DNA of 64,000 bases from Rhodamnia argentea (GCF_020921035.1 NC_063150.1:6448001-6512000); one strand, 5' to 3'; numbered from the stretch's first letter, positions 12,301-24,465 are shown. Notes: generated by a model from the sequence alone, not told the origin. Numbers and translations: made by a program.

Positions 12301-15300
12301 CCGAGTTTCTTGTAGTTTGCTTTCTTTTTATGACTGTCCATGTAAGCTCCATTCCCAAAAAGCGTCGCAGGCAAGCTAAGATCTACGAATTCATTGAGTA
12401 GAAATGACTTTGAGATGACAAACACGATCACAAAATGCCTTGGGAAATTCCTTACTCTAGCAATTGGAGGGTCTAATCTCTGCAAAATTCCTGAACCAAC
12501 AAAGAAGGCCAATAATGCAGCCAAAAAAACACAGCAAAGGAGTCATGAATTGGGTGAAAGCTGTATGGACAATGACTAGTAAGAGAGAGAGAGAGAGAGA
12601 GAGTTTGGTTGGAGAATCGATCATTATTATACGCACTGCATGTGTAGAGTCCCCGGTGGCCAAACTTATGGCCTTACTGCGATAGCGTGCATTTGCCTTT
12701 CTTTTCAAAACCCAACATTGAATTAACCCGCTTGGCTCTCATGAAACTTCGTCTGCTCATTTCCTTTTGGAGGGTTCGCTTGTTGTTTGTCGCTTTGCCC
12801 GAATTAGGGGAGGCGGGATTCACATGTTGCCTGTGTTCATCGATTGCTTTTCGACTCTTGCAGTTGTTGTGCCATAAAACGAAGAGGGACAGCAAGTACA
12901 CATGCAGTTGGAAGGGTTGTAGTTTTAAATATATGTCGATTAAGCAAGAAGGAAATTAGTTTATTCCTACTAAGAAGAAAGAGCATTGTGATCTGGATTG
13001 CGATGTGTATTCATCACGCACGCTTTTGAACGGCGACAACGCGGTTTTACTCCGTTCCTTTTCTACTATAATTTGATGGGTTTTGTCCGGATAGGTAAGT
13101 TATACCGGCCTTAATTAACATCTCGCTGAAGAACATGAATATTCGGTCACATGATTATATATATATACATATATAGGGCAGTGCCAAAATTGCAGCAGTT
13201 AGGAGGAGAGCACTCTAGAACATGTGAGAATTGGTCATGTGCCAGCATATGATTATATAAGCAGCTGTTTAGCAGATATTGTCACTCTCATTTTTTTTTC
13301 TTCACTTTCATAAAGAGGGCTTTCCTAACCTACCAAGTACCGATCGTGTTGACCCCCCCATAAATAAATGCTTATTTATAAATTTTCCAAATTTCACCTA
13401 ACTTTTTTTTTTGTTTCCTTTCTTTGCTTGCAAGTTGCATAGTCGTCAGCCTTGAGTCTTGTGACATGTTGTTTTGGTCTTTGCCCTTCCACGCTACTCC
13501 AGCTAACAAGCCTTTTTTTTCCTTCTCTCTTTGGCTTTCTTTTCATACTAAACCCTAAAAATGTCATCTACACAAGATCTTAATTCACACCCCCACAACT
13601 TAACCAGGAACTCGTTTGCTTCATATGGATAAAGACAGCTGCGATAGCAGAAGCTTCTCCAGTGCAATCATCTCATATAAATTCTAACTACAAGTATTGG
13701 GTCTCAGCTCATGCTTCCACTACTCCACATTGTTTTTTTCCTCTTTTGGCCTACCTAATAATTTGGCTGTAGACGGGAATTATTATTCGACTGGCTCCGC
13801 GTGACTCCACATGCACAGCTGCTCATTATTCTAGACGAGCTCAACTTCAACAAAGAGAATAGACCAAAGTGTCACGGACATATAAGATATGTTTCGTGTG
13901 GGATGAAGTTGGAATCATGCCATGCACATCTTCGGTTTTCCTTGGAGTGGAAGCCAGGCATAATTCAAATTAGTGGGAGGGTGCTTCTGACAGATGTGAA
14001 TCTCAATGTCAGAAGGACACCCCCATTTTCTTAACTAGGGTTTAATGTGTATTCAATGAGATTATATGAGTTTCCTAATTGTATATTTCCTTTTTCTCAA
14101 GGGTCCTAATGCATGGTTTATTAACTTGAGGCGAAAGTTTAGGTGGGGTTTTTGGCACAGCTCCCTACGAGGGCCGTCAGCTTATATTTCATTCTTTGAT
14201 CAAAATGGTCAGTGGCTTATGGAGCAATTTTCTTTTATATGACTTTTTTACGCCAAGTCTACCTCGCAAGCAGCTTTGTCTTCCGAAGGACGGTTCTGCC
14301 CTTGTCGAGAACAAGAGCCGCATGGATGTTTTCTTGGCAAAACTAGCATGTTATTTTCCAAAAGGGTGAATCTTTTTGCTGCTCTTTTAGGCGTTTGCTT
14401 GAGAAGACTTCCATCAATAAGCTCACCGGCTAAGGTCAATTATAGAACGAGAAGCTACAAACATTACTGTACTTTTTTCATTCTATTAACTCCTTTTTAT
14501 AAGTGCATGGTCGGAGTGTCACGAGCCGCCATCGATGACGCAGTTTTTATATGTCTCAAATTGAAAAGAGTCGAAGCACGTGAACTCAACATTTTTTTAG
14601 CTGAGTGAAAAAGTAAAAATCAAACCATTCAAACCGTCAAAGGAGTGCGTTAGGGACGCTTGTCAATGTAAATATTTCCTGTAGGTTTAGAAATGTAAAT
14701 AGGGGAGAGAAGCGTAATTCGACAAAGATCGATGACTGGAAAAAAAACAAAATGGACACGTGATGTTTGAATGTTGGGAAACATCGAAAAGAGGGGAAGT
14801 CGTGGCCAGATATGATGATGTCAGTGGCAACATGTGATGGGCATCATGATCCCCTCTCAGCTGCCCCCATTTGTGATTTTTAATCTCCTAATAATTATAA
14901 CAAAGACCCCTTTTTGTAACCTAGTGAAAAATTATAAATTTGACCCAAAAAAATTATAAAAATATTAATAATGATTAAGGAGGACCGACCCATCAAAGAT
15001 GACTAAGTGCTTCAAAAATCTGACAAATTCTTCTCATACCACCCCCATTTGGGGCACATTCGTTCGTGGGTGTAAAACCGAGAGGAAAGGAACAAGGAAT
15101 ATGTGTGTTTTTATATATTTTTTGGTCTCATAGTTAATGTAATTAGGGTTTAATTAGTGCGGCCCTAGGACGCGCTTGTTTTTCCATTGAGATCCGAGTT
15201 TGGAGGGATCGAGCTTTTTAAGAGAATAGGATTATTAATCATCATGGTCTTCAACAAATCTTTGAATTGTGGTCTGTCAAACATGTGGGTGCCACCTTTG

Positions 15301-17725
15301 CAAGTTTTACCAAGTCAAGAGAAATCAAGATGACCAACCAAAGAAAGTTTACTTTTTGTGCAAAGATCTAGAAGAGAAGTAGACTTTGGCAAAAAGGAGG
15401 AAGGAAAAAAAAAGGAACCATAATCACTTGTCAAGATGAGTAGTTACTAAATGATCACGTTCGAGGGGAGAAAAAAGAGACGGTTTGGGTAAAAATTGGA
15501 AATTTATTGATATAGCGTAATGGGTACGTGGTGCAACGGATCTGCTTTCACGCACCAAGCTCGCTAATGGATTCATCCATGGAAATGCTCCTATGTTAAA
15601 CGAAGGGTCGAAACGGAACAAAGGCGATCGGGAATGCAATCGTTTGTCGCTCAACTTGGGCTGTCTAAGCCCCCCTGATGTCCGGCCACAGTGACTGCAT
15701 ATCACCGTAATTCGAGGGCGGAATGCCGCATAATCAGTGCATGATTCTTTATTCGACCAAAAAAAAAAAAAAGAAAGTTCATGATTCTTTTCATATCAAC
15801 CAAACATTTAAAGAATTTTGACCAAAGCACACAATGGTACTGCTACACAAATTTCTCATCAAGCAGACTTGGGCTGATGAGACTGTGGAAAAAACCAATT
15901 TCGTTGAGGCCCAAAAACACAATGCAAGAGGTAGGGCCCAGGGTTGTCCAATAACCAATGTTACAATAGGCCATAAGCCCAAAAACACAATGCAAGAGAT
16001 AGATCCCAGAGTTTTAGTCTAAGGATTTTTTTTTTTTGGTCGAAGGATTAGTCCAAGTTCGATGGGCCTAATTTTGGGTATTCAATAAAGCCCGATGTGT
16101 GTGTTATTCGTTCACAATAATCAGGTGCAAGTATTCGAGGGAAAAGGCCAAATTGCATGCAGGGCCCATGACAAGGCCCATTCAAAGTTTAGGTCATGAT
16201 AGGATGGCCGAATCCTGTGGACTAAGGCCCAGTAGCCGGCCAGGCAACGTTCCTCTAAATATATTCGGATACGGTATTCTCTAACCCGTGTATCCTCCTT
16301 CGTCACATATGCATACTGAGTCACTTACTGGCTTGCATGTGATAGAGCTAGGCTCGATAAACAGGTGGCTGAAAAAGATTCCACCCGAATTGATCCATTT
16401 TTATGTCACACAATGCTAGCGATCCATACCCGACACGCAACCCAGGCCCCACTCCGAGTGATTTTTCTTCTCAACTAATTAACTATGAAGAATGGGCGAC
16501 TCCATGGATTAGCTTGCCACGTCAATGAGGGAGCTCGGGGGTTGAGTTATGGACAGGGACGTCAAGGTGATGGTAAGGCGGAAAGATGAACTACAATTTC
16601 AATCTCAGCTATGGACCCATTTAATTAGATCATACCATCAACGACCTCTTTTGATGGCAACTCCGGTGGTGATGACTAAGCGAACCTAAGAGAGACGGAG
16701 GATGTAGAAGCAACACTATTCGAGTTACTCACTGCGGGTGTGCGAAGCCAAATCAACTAGAAAGCGGGGAGGCCAACGAGGTGAAGTTAGATGAGTTCGA
16801 CTCTCTAGAGGACCATCGAGATAACGGGGTAGCAATTTCGTACATAGAAGGTGGGGGCATTGGCGACACCGATTAGCCAAGGGCTACGGCCCTCCCCCAA
16901 ACCTAGGCAAGGGCCCGTTGGCTCGGCCCTCGCCGAGGCACCGGCGACCTCGATGGCCATTGCCGCCACCCCACCGACGTTTGGGCGGTGGCCACAGAAG
17001 TGAGGTCGCCCTCCCGCGAGTATGTCCTTCTTTTTTGTTTTTTAACATTTAAATTTTTTAATTTTTGATTTATTTTAACCAAAAATTAGGTTAAATTGTA
17101 TTTTGACAAAAATGTTCTTGATCAACTAGAATATTTATCCGGTCGGCTGGCCGGAGAGGCCAAACGCTTATTTGACACAATCATGTTTACTTCAGGCCCT
17201 TATTTGAGACAAAGAGGGCAATTTAGTCCCTTATTTGAAACAAAAACCACTAGGCTACTATTTGAGAAAATGAGGGTACTTTGAGCCCTAATTTGAAAAT
17301 TTCCCTCTAATTAATTTGGGTTAAAACATGAATTCGCAACCCATTTTGATTGCCTCATAGAGAACCCATGCTTGAGAGATCATGGGCTGGATTGCGAAAC
17401 GTATTTGGGCTAATCTCTTGGACCGAACATAAGCAGAGACCGCGTTCCATAAACAACAGAACCTCATGCTCGATCCAACTACCTCGTACACCAGTTCAAG
17501 GTCAACCGCTAAAATAACAAGTGGATTTGCCGTTGAAATTGAAACCCAACTAATAAATGTTGATGGGACACTTATCCCATATTTGATGTTAAACCTTTCC
17601 TCTCCTGCAAGTTTTCCAAAACAAAATGGACTGCTAATAAAAGCTCTTTCTTTACACGTTCTATTCTCGTGTTAATGCTGATCTTTCGGCGTTTTTCTCC
17701 TGTTTTATGGGCGTTAAATGTTGGA

Positions 17726-17733
17726 TCTTTCAT
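17726..17733. repeat. Target-site duplication of MITE 1, left
   Basis: TCTTTCAT directly precedes the element and matches TCTTCCAT at 18357-18364 in 7 of 8 bases. Eight bases is the target-duplication length of hAT transposons. Confidence 0.6.
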
Positions 17734-18356
17734 TAGGGGTGATCATGGTTCCAGGGTAAAATCGAGAACTTGGAACCGGAACTTGTAAGATCCGATCCGG
17801 TTCCGCATTCCAAGGTATGTAGGGTAGGTTTCGGGTTTCAAAAATTGAGGAACCCGTTCCGACGGGTAGACTTCATGTTCCATTATCTCAAATCTGGACC
17901 CTAGATCCTAAAATAAATTTTTATATTTTTATTAGTATATGTTTTTGCACAATCCTACAATGTTCTATAGCATCCGATGATGAGTGTAAAATCTAGAGCC
18001 AAACAAATTTTTAGGTTTCGTATTCCAAAAAATGATAAACGTGTTCCAATTGATTGGTTTCGTGTTCTAAATGTAATCTGTACGGAACCTAAAATCGCTC
18101 ACATCTACTTTCTCTTGGATGTTGTAACATTCACTCTTATTTTGCTTAACTAAAAATGAAAAAAGAAAATAAAATAAAAGAAATTGATAGGTTCTCGGAT
18201 ACTCTGGAATCGACCCTAGAACCCGTGACGAGGTAGGTTTTAGGTTCCAAAGTATAACGGGAGGTTCCAAGTACTAAAAAATAAGGAACCTGTTCCGACG
18301 AGTAGGTTCTAGGTTTCAGGTGAAATCAGTAAGGAACCCGAAACCGCTCACCCCTA
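17734..18356. mobile_element. hAT-type MITE, copy 1
   Basis: A 623-bp non-coding element. It begins TAGGGGTGATCATGGTTC and ends with ACCGCTCACCCCTA, so the termini are short imperfect inverted repeats. The interior is rich in GGTTCC-type motifs on both strands. It is the same family as the element at 22798-23386, to which it aligns along its length. The flanking 8-bp duplication (7/8) supports the hAT superfamily. No transposase is encoded, so mobility would need an autonomous partner elsewhere. Confidence 0.8.
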
Positions 18357-18364
18357 TCTTCCAT

Positions 18365-19193
18365 CGCCAGACCCAAGTGAAGGTTCATATCTACCTTTCG
18401 AGACCCTAGTTTCCATTTCTAACGCCTCCAAATTCATGGGTGGGGGGAGCTTTCAAGCATTTGCTGGCCAATATTTAAAGTGGGTACTGGCCAAATAAAG
18501 AGAAAAATAAAAATAAAAAATCGAAGTGGGTCTTCTTCTTCGGTCAATGTTCCACCATTTCGGGTCTCGGCCAACTTTGCCGGCCCCATAAATTTCCTAC
18601 AAGAACCGGCAACATAACACCCGTATTCACGACCTTTCGGTTTCGGCCTTGACCACCCCATTCCTTGACCATTTCCTCAATTCCAGCCTCATAAAAAGAG
18701 AGCTTTGACCATTTGCTTCAGCGTCAAGCAAGAGCGAAGGCGACTCTCACCCTAATTTTTTTCATGCGAATCTCCGGCTCCTGCGGATCGAGACCACCGC
18801 AATAGAAGTGGCACGGAATCAAAAAGGAGGGAGAAGAAATAGAACCCAAGTTCAAAAATACGAATCATATCCAAAAGCATATAGGATTGAGGGGTTTGGG
18901 GTTAGGGGTTTAGCGTTTAAAAATCGACTATTTCAGTAATTTTTTTTTTGTCAACAGAAAATTGTTTATTCGACTATTTCCAAAATCGACGTATTGGTAA
19001 TTACAAAATTAACTAAGATCGATTGTTCAAAAATCGACTATTTCAGTAATTTACTAGCTTTCAACCAAAAAAAAAAAAAGAGTAATTTACTAGCCTTTTT
19101 TTTATTTATTAAGATCGAGCTCAGTATTCACCAAATAAAATACACTACAAACTATTCAAAATACGTCTATTGCATCTTAATCAGTGTGTGTAC
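18365..19193. other. Intergenic stretch
   Basis: No gene recognised. It contains short direct repeats near 18920-19040 ('AAAATCGACTATTTCAGTAATTT' in part, seen twice) and several poly-A/T runs. It borders the truncated TSR2 exon 1 copy. Confidence 0.5.
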
Positions 19194-19364
19194 CTTTCCA
19201 TTGCGTGCACCAAGTGAAGATCTCGTGAACGAGCTCATCGGCCCTTTGCTACGAGTTGCGACCATCCCAAGCATTGTCGATGGCCATCAGCCGACCACCT
19301 GGAGAGCGTCAGTGCTATGCCTTCCTTAAAGATCGGTGCCGCCTCCTCTGGTAGCAGCCTCGGT

Positions 19365-19366
<2 letters not shown>
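19194..19366 (-). pseudogene. TSR2 exon 1 pseudogene fragment
   Basis: On the minus strand this matches exon 1 of the intact TSR2 gene (28053-28233), including the donor site (AAG/GTAC). It lost the start codon where a (CT)n tract (19367-19398) begins, has a 5-base deletion in the equivalent of the WSALQMA stretch, and carries a TAG in place of the Arg codon of NSRQR. No exon 2 or 3 follows downstream on this strand; exon 3 lies instead upstream at 20278-20391, so the copy is scrambled. Confidence 0.8.

Positions 19367-19398
<32 letters not shown>
19367..19398. repeat. (CT)n microsatellite
   Basis: A 32-base CT run that abuts the broken end of the TSR2 exon 1 copy and marks the breakpoint. 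Confidence 0.95.
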
Positions 19399-19400
<2 letters not shown>

Positions 19401-19759
19401 GATAAAGAAGGCCTTAGGGTTTTAGAGAGTGACGAGCATGGTGCAAAGATGGAAACGGGCTTTGGACAGCCGAGCCGATGGGTGGGCGTTGTCTAGGTGT
19501 GAGATGAGAACCGAGCAAACCCAGTTCATCTTTAGAGACCTCGTTCGGTTCTGGGTCTCTCCCAATTTTATGTTTTCCAATTCAATGGGGTTGTTGTGGT
19601 TGCTATTTGGTGATGATGCCGGGGACGCAGAATTTAGGCGCGCACCGCCTTTTGGCACAACCGTATTTGCTGGAGAAGAATTTCTCGGTGTGTGCTCATC
19701 AATTGACGATGCAAGATTCGGCGATGGGCCGCCGTTTGCTAGGTTGCATGGACACATTG
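19399..19759. other. Unassigned segment between TSR2 fragments
   Basis: Open frames of 111 codons exist on both strands (19422-19757 minus, 19429-19764 plus), but neither shows a known domain. The opposing frames nearly coincide, which suggests a codon-composition artefact. It joins the CT tract to the telomere-like array. Confidence 0.4.
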
Positions 19760-19946
19760 CCTAAAACCTAACCCCTAATCCCTAAACGGCAAATGTTAAA
19801 CCCTAGCCCCAATACCCTAAACCGTAAAGGCTAAACCATTAACACCTAATCCCTTACCTCTAAACTTTAAACACTAAATCCTTATATCTTGAATCCTAAA
19901 CCCCTAGACCCCTAACCCCTAATCCTAAACCCCTGAACCCTAAATC
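19760..19946. repeat. Degenerate telomere-like (CCCTAAA)n array
   Basis: About 187 bases made of imperfect heptamers of the plant telomere type: CCTAAAACCTAACCCCTAAT and many further CCCTAAA/CCCTAAT/ACCCTAA variants. It is an interstitial array, C-rich strand on plus, lying exactly between the scrambled TSR2 pieces. Such arrays can arise at repaired double-strand breaks; here that is inference. Confidence 0.75.
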
Positions 19947-19956
19947 CTCTCTCCGG

Positions 19957-20391
19957 TCCGACCAAAGTAAAATTCCACATGAAAACTTCATCCGCTGTTC
20001 TCTTAATTTTTTGTCCCCAAAGCTTTGTAAATGCATGTGTGCCTTGACGAAAATAAGCCATGAGCTACATTACTTGCTCCGCCGAGGCACTTTACACTTT
20101 GGAACGATAGCTTAATCACTTCCTCTTTGGAGGCACTATTGCCGATGAGTAACCAGTTTCCTTTCAAACTTTTATCAACAATTACAATACTCCCCATCAT
20201 CAAGTAATCACCCATCGCTTCGAACGAGAAAAACAAGGAGTCTTAAGTATCCAGGCAAAGCTTCTCACAAGAATTACCCTTTTGATGTGCGCGGGTACTA
20301 CTCTCTTCAAAGAAGCCTCCCTTAGTTTCTCAATTGTTGTGAAGTTTCCTTCCAGACGATCCTCATGCATGGACATTAATTTCTCCGCCAC
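19957..20391 (-). pseudogene. TSR2 exon 3 plus intron 3 duplicate
   Basis: Exon 3 copy spans 20278-20391 on the minus strand, 114 bases like the intact exon, with AG acceptor and GT donor retained. It reads VAEKLMSMHEDRLEGNF and continues like the intact gene with several substitutions; the last codon is Arg instead of Gln. The first part of intron 3 follows down to 19957. The duplicated block also extends a little upstream (to about 20450) and matches 27221-27712. No exon 1 or 2 precedes it, so it cannot encode TSR2. Confidence 0.85.
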
Positions 20392-20594
20392 CTGGAGAGT
20401 TCCGTAAACTAAGCAATAATGATAACATATTCTACCAGCTATGGCCTGATTAGCTGTTAATATTACAAGTTCCGGAGAGAATCGATGCTCTTGTGCTTTT
20501 TATTGCTGTATTCCCAGTTGAAATTACTCTCCTTGACAGATACCTCGGTATCCAGTGACTTACATGTTTGGAAATTACTGGTAGATGGGGCACT

Positions 20595-22281
20595 ATTCAG
20601 GGCTACATTCACCACGTCGAAGCTGATTAAGTGCTTTTAAGATTTGCGGAGGAATTTCATGACCGTTGTCGTAACGATATCTTTTACAGTGTTCAATTTG
20701 CTTGTAGTCGGGTAAACATGAGGCGGTTGTATCAAGCCATTGAAGCTACGGAGCTTTTAGGAAATGAAATTCTGTTTCCAACAGTTTCAACTGGCAGAAG
20801 GTTGATCCAAGGAGCACCCTTTGTGCCTTTTACGCCTAATTTGAACGAGGAGCAAAGGCGTTGCATTCAGCTGATCCTTGGTTGCAAAGGTGCTCCCTCC
20901 CTGTGTGATTTTCGGGCCTCCAGGAACCGGTAAAACAATGACCTTGGTCGTAGCGATTTTACAGGTATACAAAACACGGGGAAGTTCAAGGGTTCTAATT
21001 TGTGCTGCTTCCAACAGCGCTGCAGATCACGTACTGGAAAAACTAATCACAAATGAGGTTGCCCAAGTCAAAGAGAGTGAGATCTTCAGGCTGTGTGCTA
21101 CCAGCAGTCCTTATCACGATCTTCAGGCCGAACATATCCGCTACTGCTATTTTGTGGAGTTTGTCTTCAGATGTCCTCCTCTTGTGGGCTTTAATGCGCT
21201 GCAGGATCATCACATCTACTTATACAAGCTCATCCCTTCTCCATGCCGAAGGCGTAGAACGTAATCACTATTCCCATACTTTTCTGGATGAGGCCAGGCA
21301 AGCTTCAGAGCCTGAATTCATGGTTCCCATTGCCAACCTTTGTCGGAAGGAAATGGTGGTTGTACTAGCTGGAGAGACGAAGCAACTGGGGCCCCGTTAT
21401 ACATTCCAAAGATGCCGAGGCTCGTGGATTGGGAAAATCTTTCGTGGAGAGGCTCTTTGAACCCGACTTCTACCTGAATGAGGACACCGGGTTTGTGACA
21501 AAATTGGTGAGAAACTACCGGTGCCACCCTGCCATTTTAGATCTTCCGTCAAAGCTTTTCTATGAAGGGCAATTATTAGCATGTAAAGAAAACTCCTCTT
21601 CTGGTGAGCCCATCGTCCGATCTGCTTCCAAACAAGGAGTTCCCCGTTCTGTTTATTGGCATACAAGGCTGTGGTGAGAGAGAGGGTAATAACCCGTCAT
21701 GGTTCAATCGAACCGAAGCAAGTAAAGTCGTCGATTTCATCCAAAAGTTGAGAGGCAGTTCGAGCATGAGGGAAGCCGACATTGGGGTAATAACACCATA
21801 TCATTAGCAAGTGGTGAACATCAGGAAGGTACTTGAATCGTCCGGTATGAAGGGTGTCAAGGTGGGGAGTGTCGAACGGTTGCAGGGTCAAGAGAGAGAG
21901 GTCATTGTCTCGGATTCTTAATCAACTGTCCGATCGACACTGAAGCATACTGAGTTTGACAGAGCTCATTGTCTCGGATTCTTAATCAACCCGAGGAGAT
22001 TCAAGGTTGCAGTAACCCGCGCTCCGTCTCTGCTTGTCATCATCGGGAACCCTCACGTTGTGAGCGACGTAAATGCACCTGACCCATTTCGAATCTCTGA
22101 AGGCTATGCACCTTGTATATTGCTTGTACTGACAACCTATTACAATGTTCATGACTGACCATGATTCTTGGCTTTTATCTAGGACCCTTACTGGGAAAAG
22201 CTGTTGCAGTAGTGCATCGACAATAATTCCTACCAAGGCTGTCCACTCCCTGAAGGAGCGGACGACGACGGCGACGAGTAG
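20595..22281 (+). pseudogene. SDE3/MOV10-type RNA helicase pseudogene
   Basis: Translated pieces match the C-terminal two thirds of plant SDE3, a UPF1-like superfamily 1 RNA helicase of RNA silencing. Seen in order: GYIHHVEAD, then a stop, LLRFAEEFHDRC, Walker A GPPGTGKT (near 20912), the motif II region as DEARQASEPE (family: DEAGQASEPE), GETKQLGP (family: GDPMQLGP), [23 protein letters not shown], and [13 protein letters not shown] final exon (about 22180-22281) reads DPYWEKLLQ, then a stop. There are at least three in-frame stops and several frameshifts, so it is dead. Retained introns (for example an AG acceptor before DPYW) show a DNA-level copy rather than a retrocopy. The N-terminal third is absent. 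Confidence 0.88.
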
Positions 22282-22789
22282 TGTTTCGTTGGGGAGAAAC
22301 TTTTCGACGAATGTTGAAGAACCCTCGTGTTTAAGGACCTGTAGAGATCTCTTGGGTAATTACTGAAGACTATCATAACAACTGATGAGGCTGGACTTTG
22401 GGATGTCTGGAGCTGATTTCCCTGCCTTTGCTTGCACCAAATGTTAAATATTTCTCTCCATGTACTTCGGTTTGGTTAAACAAGAAGTTCATCTTTTGTG
22501 TTGTTACTACCAATTTGGCCCCAGACCATGCTTCCTTATGGGGCTGATCAATTCAAGAACGTCGACTTTCAGTAGTTTAAATTCGATCTAGTTTTCCGTA
22601 CTCAGCGGTTGAAGGTCATGTCCGTCTGTTCTCTGATACTTTTGTTATTTCTGATCCGCCTCTTTAGAATTTCTGTACATTAGGTTTACAATGTTCTGAC
22701 AGCCAAGGTCAGCAAACTTTCATGAATGACGCCATAAAAAAGACTGCTTTCTTTTGGCCCAATAATCGCACACTGTTGCATACGTAGTA
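22282..22789. other. 3' flank of the SDE3 pseudogene
   Basis: No gene recognised. The first part probably derives from the 3' UTR and flank of the parental helicase gene. Confidence 0.4.
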
Positions 22790-22797
22790 GGGGTGAC
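22790..22797. repeat. Target-site duplication of MITE 2, left
   Basis: GGGGTGAC, repeated exactly at 23387-23394 on the other side of the element. The target sequence itself looks like a hAT terminus (TAGGGGTGAC). Confidence 0.85.
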
Positions 22798-23386
22798 TAG
22801 GGGTGAGCATGGTTCTAGGGTAAAACCGAGAATCTGGAATCGGAATCAGTAGGATCCGGTCTGGTTCCAGGTTCCAAGGTATGTAAGGTAAGTTCCGGGT
22901 TTCAAAAATTGAGGAACCTGTTCCAGTGGGTAGGTTCCGGGCTCCACTACTTGGAACCTAGATCCCGAAATAAATTTTTATATTTTTCTTGGTATGTGTT
23001 TATGCACGATCTTGCAATGTTCTATGACATTCGATGCTGAGTGTATAATTTGGAGCCAAACAAACTTTTAGGTTTCTGATTCCAAAAAATGATAAACGTG
23101 TTCCAATTGATTGGTTTCGGGTTCTAAATGTAATATGTACGAAACTTAAAATCACTCGCCTCTACTTTCTCTTAGATGTTGTACCGTTCACTCTTATTTT
23201 GCTTAACTAAAAATGAAAAAAAAAAAAAAAAATAAAAAAATTGATAGGTTCTCGGGTACCTTGAAACCGACCCTAGAACCTGTGACTGGGTAGGTTCCGG
23301 GTTCCAAAAAATGAGGAACATGTTCCGACGGGTAGATTCTAGGTTCTAGGTAGAACCCGTAAAGAACCTAGAACCGCTCACCCCTA
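22798..23386. mobile_element. hAT-type MITE, copy 2 (nested)
   Basis: A 589-bp relative of the element at 17734-18356, beginning TAGGGGTGAGCATGGTTC and ending GAACCGCTCACCCCTA. It is bounded by a perfect 8-bp duplication. Because the duplicated target is itself a TAGGGGTGAC terminus, this copy seems to have inserted into the first bases of an older related element whose body continues from 23387 to about 23652. No coding capacity. Confidence 0.85.
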
Positions 23387-23652
23387 GGGGTGACCAAGAT
23401 GAACCGATTGAATTTGAAACTGCTCAAACTAGACAGACTCGATCGGTTCGGTTTGGTTTCCGATTCCATAAAATTAGAACCGGTGATTTTCGATCCGGTC
23501 CATGATTTCGGGGGGAGGGAGGACAGAACCGGACTGCCCAAGATTGGGTTTTATCCCAATACCATCCGGTACTGTTTCCAATCTCAAAAATTAGAACCGG
23601 TGATTTTAGTCCGGTTCCAGGTTCGTTGATGGGACTGGATCGATCGCCTCTA
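23387..23652. mobile_element. Older hAT-like MITE body split by copy 2
   Basis: The sequence after the nested MITE continues as GGGGTGACCAAGATGAACCG and is rich in CCGGTT/GGTTC motifs on both strands. It ends near ATCGATCGCCTCTA, whose reverse complement (TAGAGGCGAT) partly mirrors TAGGGGTGAC at 22788-22797. No clear target duplication was found, so the outer limits are uncertain. Confidence 0.5.
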
Positions 23653-24465
23653 ATGTTTGGTTATTGCAAATGAATGTCACCATTTCTTTTCCGAAATGAG
23701 CCAAGAACATCCGCACAGGGGGGCTCAACGGCAACAAGAGCCGGTCAAATACTGGCAGAGCAGGGAGTGAACGTGGCAGCTTGGATCTTCCGGGCTGGCG
23801 CGTCATCACCGAGTTCATTGGGTGACAAGTGTGATTTTTTTTTATTTGGTTCTACGCTACCCTATTTTATTATACAAGTCATATTACGTGCGCTGTATGT
23901 CTTGTGCAGCTTGCGAAACCCTGCTCCCTCCTCACGCTTTTCCACCCCATTCCCTTCGACGGTGGAGATTCGAATCTTCCAACTCTTTCTTTTCGGATGG
24001 GAATAGTGGCCACTAGAGTAATCCCCAAGTGATCAAGCGACATGTGTGATTTCAAGTGAGCAGTTTTCGAGTAGTTCTATTTTAAAATAGTCGTTGAAAC
24101 TTTTGATTCTATAGTGTCTTGACAATATTTTTTTTTTTTTTGGGCAAGGACTAATTTGGAAATTGAAATCGAGTTGTTTGAAAATTCAAACGCTAGAACA
24201 ATAGCATATAAAAACCATATGGCCACATGATAAGAGTTCAATTCACGAACTAGTTTTGTGAGATGTCACGATTGTCATCGACGCAATTTAGATCATATCG
24301 GAAGTTTTTGCTAAATAATCTAGTGTCTTATGGTTTTATAACTTGAAGCTCTTTTGTTGAGGATAATTTACACAGGTCCTAGGCCAACACTCGCAGCGGG
24401 CTCCTCTGGTGTCTGGTCCGCTTGTGCTGAAAAAAATAAAATAAAACTAGCGGTGATGATGACCA
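23653..24465. other. Intergenic stretch
   Basis: No gene or recognisable element. It contains a poly-T run near 24128 and short open frames without domains. Confidence 0.5.

Larger units (their letters stand above)
9512..17725. other. Long intergenic region rich in AT repeats
   Basis: No open frame here has a recognisable domain. The first 300 bases after the TPR stop are the likely 3' UTR. A (GA)n tract sits at about 10000-10023 and another at 12582-12603. Foldback-family copies occupy about 10320-11245 and 11919-12300. A direct duplication of about 33 bases around 'CCCAAAAACACAATGCAAGAG' occurs near 15910 and 15977. From 16530 to 17000 a GC-rich repeat with many GGC/GCC steps is present, followed by an AT-rich part with the recurring phrase 'TTATTTGA' (17160-17290); this is probably a decayed transposon. 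Confidence 0.55.
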
